53,856 bases of DNA from Chryseobacterium sp. CH21. GTDB lineage: Bacteria > Bacteroidota > Bacteroidia > Flavobacteriales > Weeksellaceae. A program made the position numbers and the translations under genes. Below the pieces are notes generated by a model, which did no database searches, was not told where the DNA came from, and was given only the letters and a program-made list of their open reading frames with translations. Positions 53,075 to 53,856 of this stretch are shown one piece after another; the stretch's first letter is position 1; each line of letters begins with the position of its first letter. Where the stretch lies: contig NZ_QICI01000018.1 in assembly GCF_004119445.1 (NCBI RefSeq), forward strand, positions 1-53,856, read 5' to 3'.

Positions 53075-53108
53075 ACCCAAAAATAGACTGCACCCAAAAG
53101 TTTAGACA
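53075..53108. repeat. IS terminal repeat with a duplicated outer copy
   Basis: CACCCAAAAGTTTAGAC at 53092-53108, preceded by TG, looks like the IS3-family end. Immediately outside is a similar CACCCAAAAATAGAC at 53075-53089. The matching right end lies beyond the window. Confidence 0.5.
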
Positions 53109-53111
53109 AAA

Positions 53112-53856
53112 TTAAACAATATTATTATATGAAAGAGTTCTGTACTGTACCGGACTCTTTCCTTTTAGATTAAGTCTTATCCTGTCGTTATTATAGTAAT
53201 TGATATACTTCTTTATTTCTTTTTTGAGCTCATCAATGGTTTTAAATTTCTTAGTATAGAACATTTCAGATTTTAAAGTTCCAAAGAAGTTTTCTATTAC
53301 CGCATTATCCAGGCAGTTTCCTTTGCGGGACATACTTTGTATAATGCCTTTTTCTTTTAACAGATGCTGATAGGCTTTCATCTGATATTGCCAGCCTTGA
53401 TCAGAGTGTATAATGAGGTTTTCAGTATCCTTGATTTTTCTGAACCCTTTTTTGAGCATGTTCATAACCTGCGAAAAGACAGGTCTTTCCGAGAGATCGT
53501 AACTGATAATCTCGCCATTGTAAAGGTCAATTATCGGCGAAAGATACAATTTACTGCCCGAGACGTTAAATTCTGTCACATCAGTGGCCCACTTCCTGTT
53601 GGGCTGATCTGCCTTAAAGTTCCTCTCCAGAATATTTGGTGCTATTCTGCCTTGCTCTCCCTGGTAAGATCTGTATTTTTGAACCCTAATGATACTTTTC
53701 AATCCCAGGATATTCATCAATCTTAAGACCGTTTTATGATTAATTACAATTCCTTGCTGTTTCATAATCAAAGTAATACGACGGTATCCAAACCGACCTT
53801 TATGCCTATGATAAATCTGTTTTATCAAAGTTTTTACTTCTCCATATTTATCTGTT
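53112..53856 (-). mobile_element. IS3-family insertion sequence, transposase OrfB (partial)
   Basis: The frame runs off the window edge (codons TDKYGEVKT visible to 53855 with no start), so only the C-terminal ~247 residues of the transposase are here. An rve-type DDE integrase core is clear: WATDVTEF (Asp83 counted from the TTG at 53828), HSDQGWQYQ (Asp143) and LDNAVIENFFGTLKSE (Glu179), with the D-E spacing of 35 residues typical of IS3/IS150. KGRFGYRRI is the upstream family helix. OrfA and the other terminal repeat are outside the window. The core is unbroken, so the copy could be active. Confidence 0.9.

Overview
The window looks like chromosomal DNA of a Chryseobacterium-like flavobacterium (Bacteroidota, Weeksellaceae). 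Pointers are the AT-rich sequence, -7 promoter boxes of the TAnnTTTG type, two proteins with a type IX secretion (T9SS) sorting tail, a TonB-linked outer-membrane barrel, a fused SecDF, a flavobacterial-size phosphoenolpyruvate carboxylase and many SpII lipoproteins. It is mostly housekeeping chromosome with short operons on both strands. No CRISPR array, rRNA or tRNA gene was recognised. The only mobile element is an IS3-family insertion sequence cut off by the right edge.

Layout. 0.1-5.7 kb: two small unknown proteins, then the ppGpp synthetase/hydrolase and an NhaA antiporter as one unit, facing a YihY/BrkB membrane protein. 6-9 kb: RlmH and TrmL (RNA methylation) converge, followed by a reverse-strand operon TatA - PAP2 phosphatase - TPR protein. 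9.2-14.5 kb: an unknown Trp-rich lipoprotein, arylamine N-acetyltransferase, a Tet-type MFS pump, and a pair of damaged secreted-protein genes. 14.9-21.2 kb: SecDF, a T9SS-exported glucose/sorbosone dehydrogenase-like protein, HemN. 21.5-25.6 kb: lipoprotein, BNR-repeat protein, amino-acid permease, PnuC. 25.6-31 kb: Gly/Asn/Ser/Gln-rich lipoprotein, DapF, MltG, an outer-membrane beta-barrel receptor. 31-34 kb: a sugar-nucleotide/surface-glycan group (nucleotidyltransferase, GalE, membrane protein, DegT aminotransferase). 34-40.7 kb: a subtilisin-like T9SS protease, PEP carboxylase and three unknown envelope proteins. 40.8-46.5 kb: dihydrolipoyl dehydrogenase divergent from an HxlR regulator, a YqhD-like alcohol dehydrogenase, a lipoprotein, an SGNH hydrolase, a TPR protein. 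46.5-52.8 kb: DEAD-box helicase, an unknown secreted protein, an ABC1/UbiB-type kinase, a 54-residue Cys-rich leader-type peptide, a GNAT-nitrilase fusion, an unknown protein. 52.8-53.9 kb: a REP-like repeat cluster and the partial IS.

Two patterns stand out. First, seven genes (Ig-like secreted protein, BNR protein, permease, PnuC, MltG, subtilase, TPR protein) are each broken by exactly one missing base, nearly always in an A/T run. The uniform sign and location suggest homopolymer under-calling in the assembly more than real gene loss. These genes are annotated at full length with the break noted. Second, the intergenic spaces carry several families of short dispersed repeats: a 17-bp-ended palindromic element, a 'GCAACTCGCAAC' word family with exact 18-mers shared between sites, REP-like GGAGC...CTGTTAAT hairpins, and others.

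The best candidate for unknown biology is the short Cys-rich peptide gene at 50552-50716, which resembles a bacteriocin/RiPP precursor. No modification or export genes lie beside it in this window. Functions are assigned from protein motifs read by eye; no database search was run.
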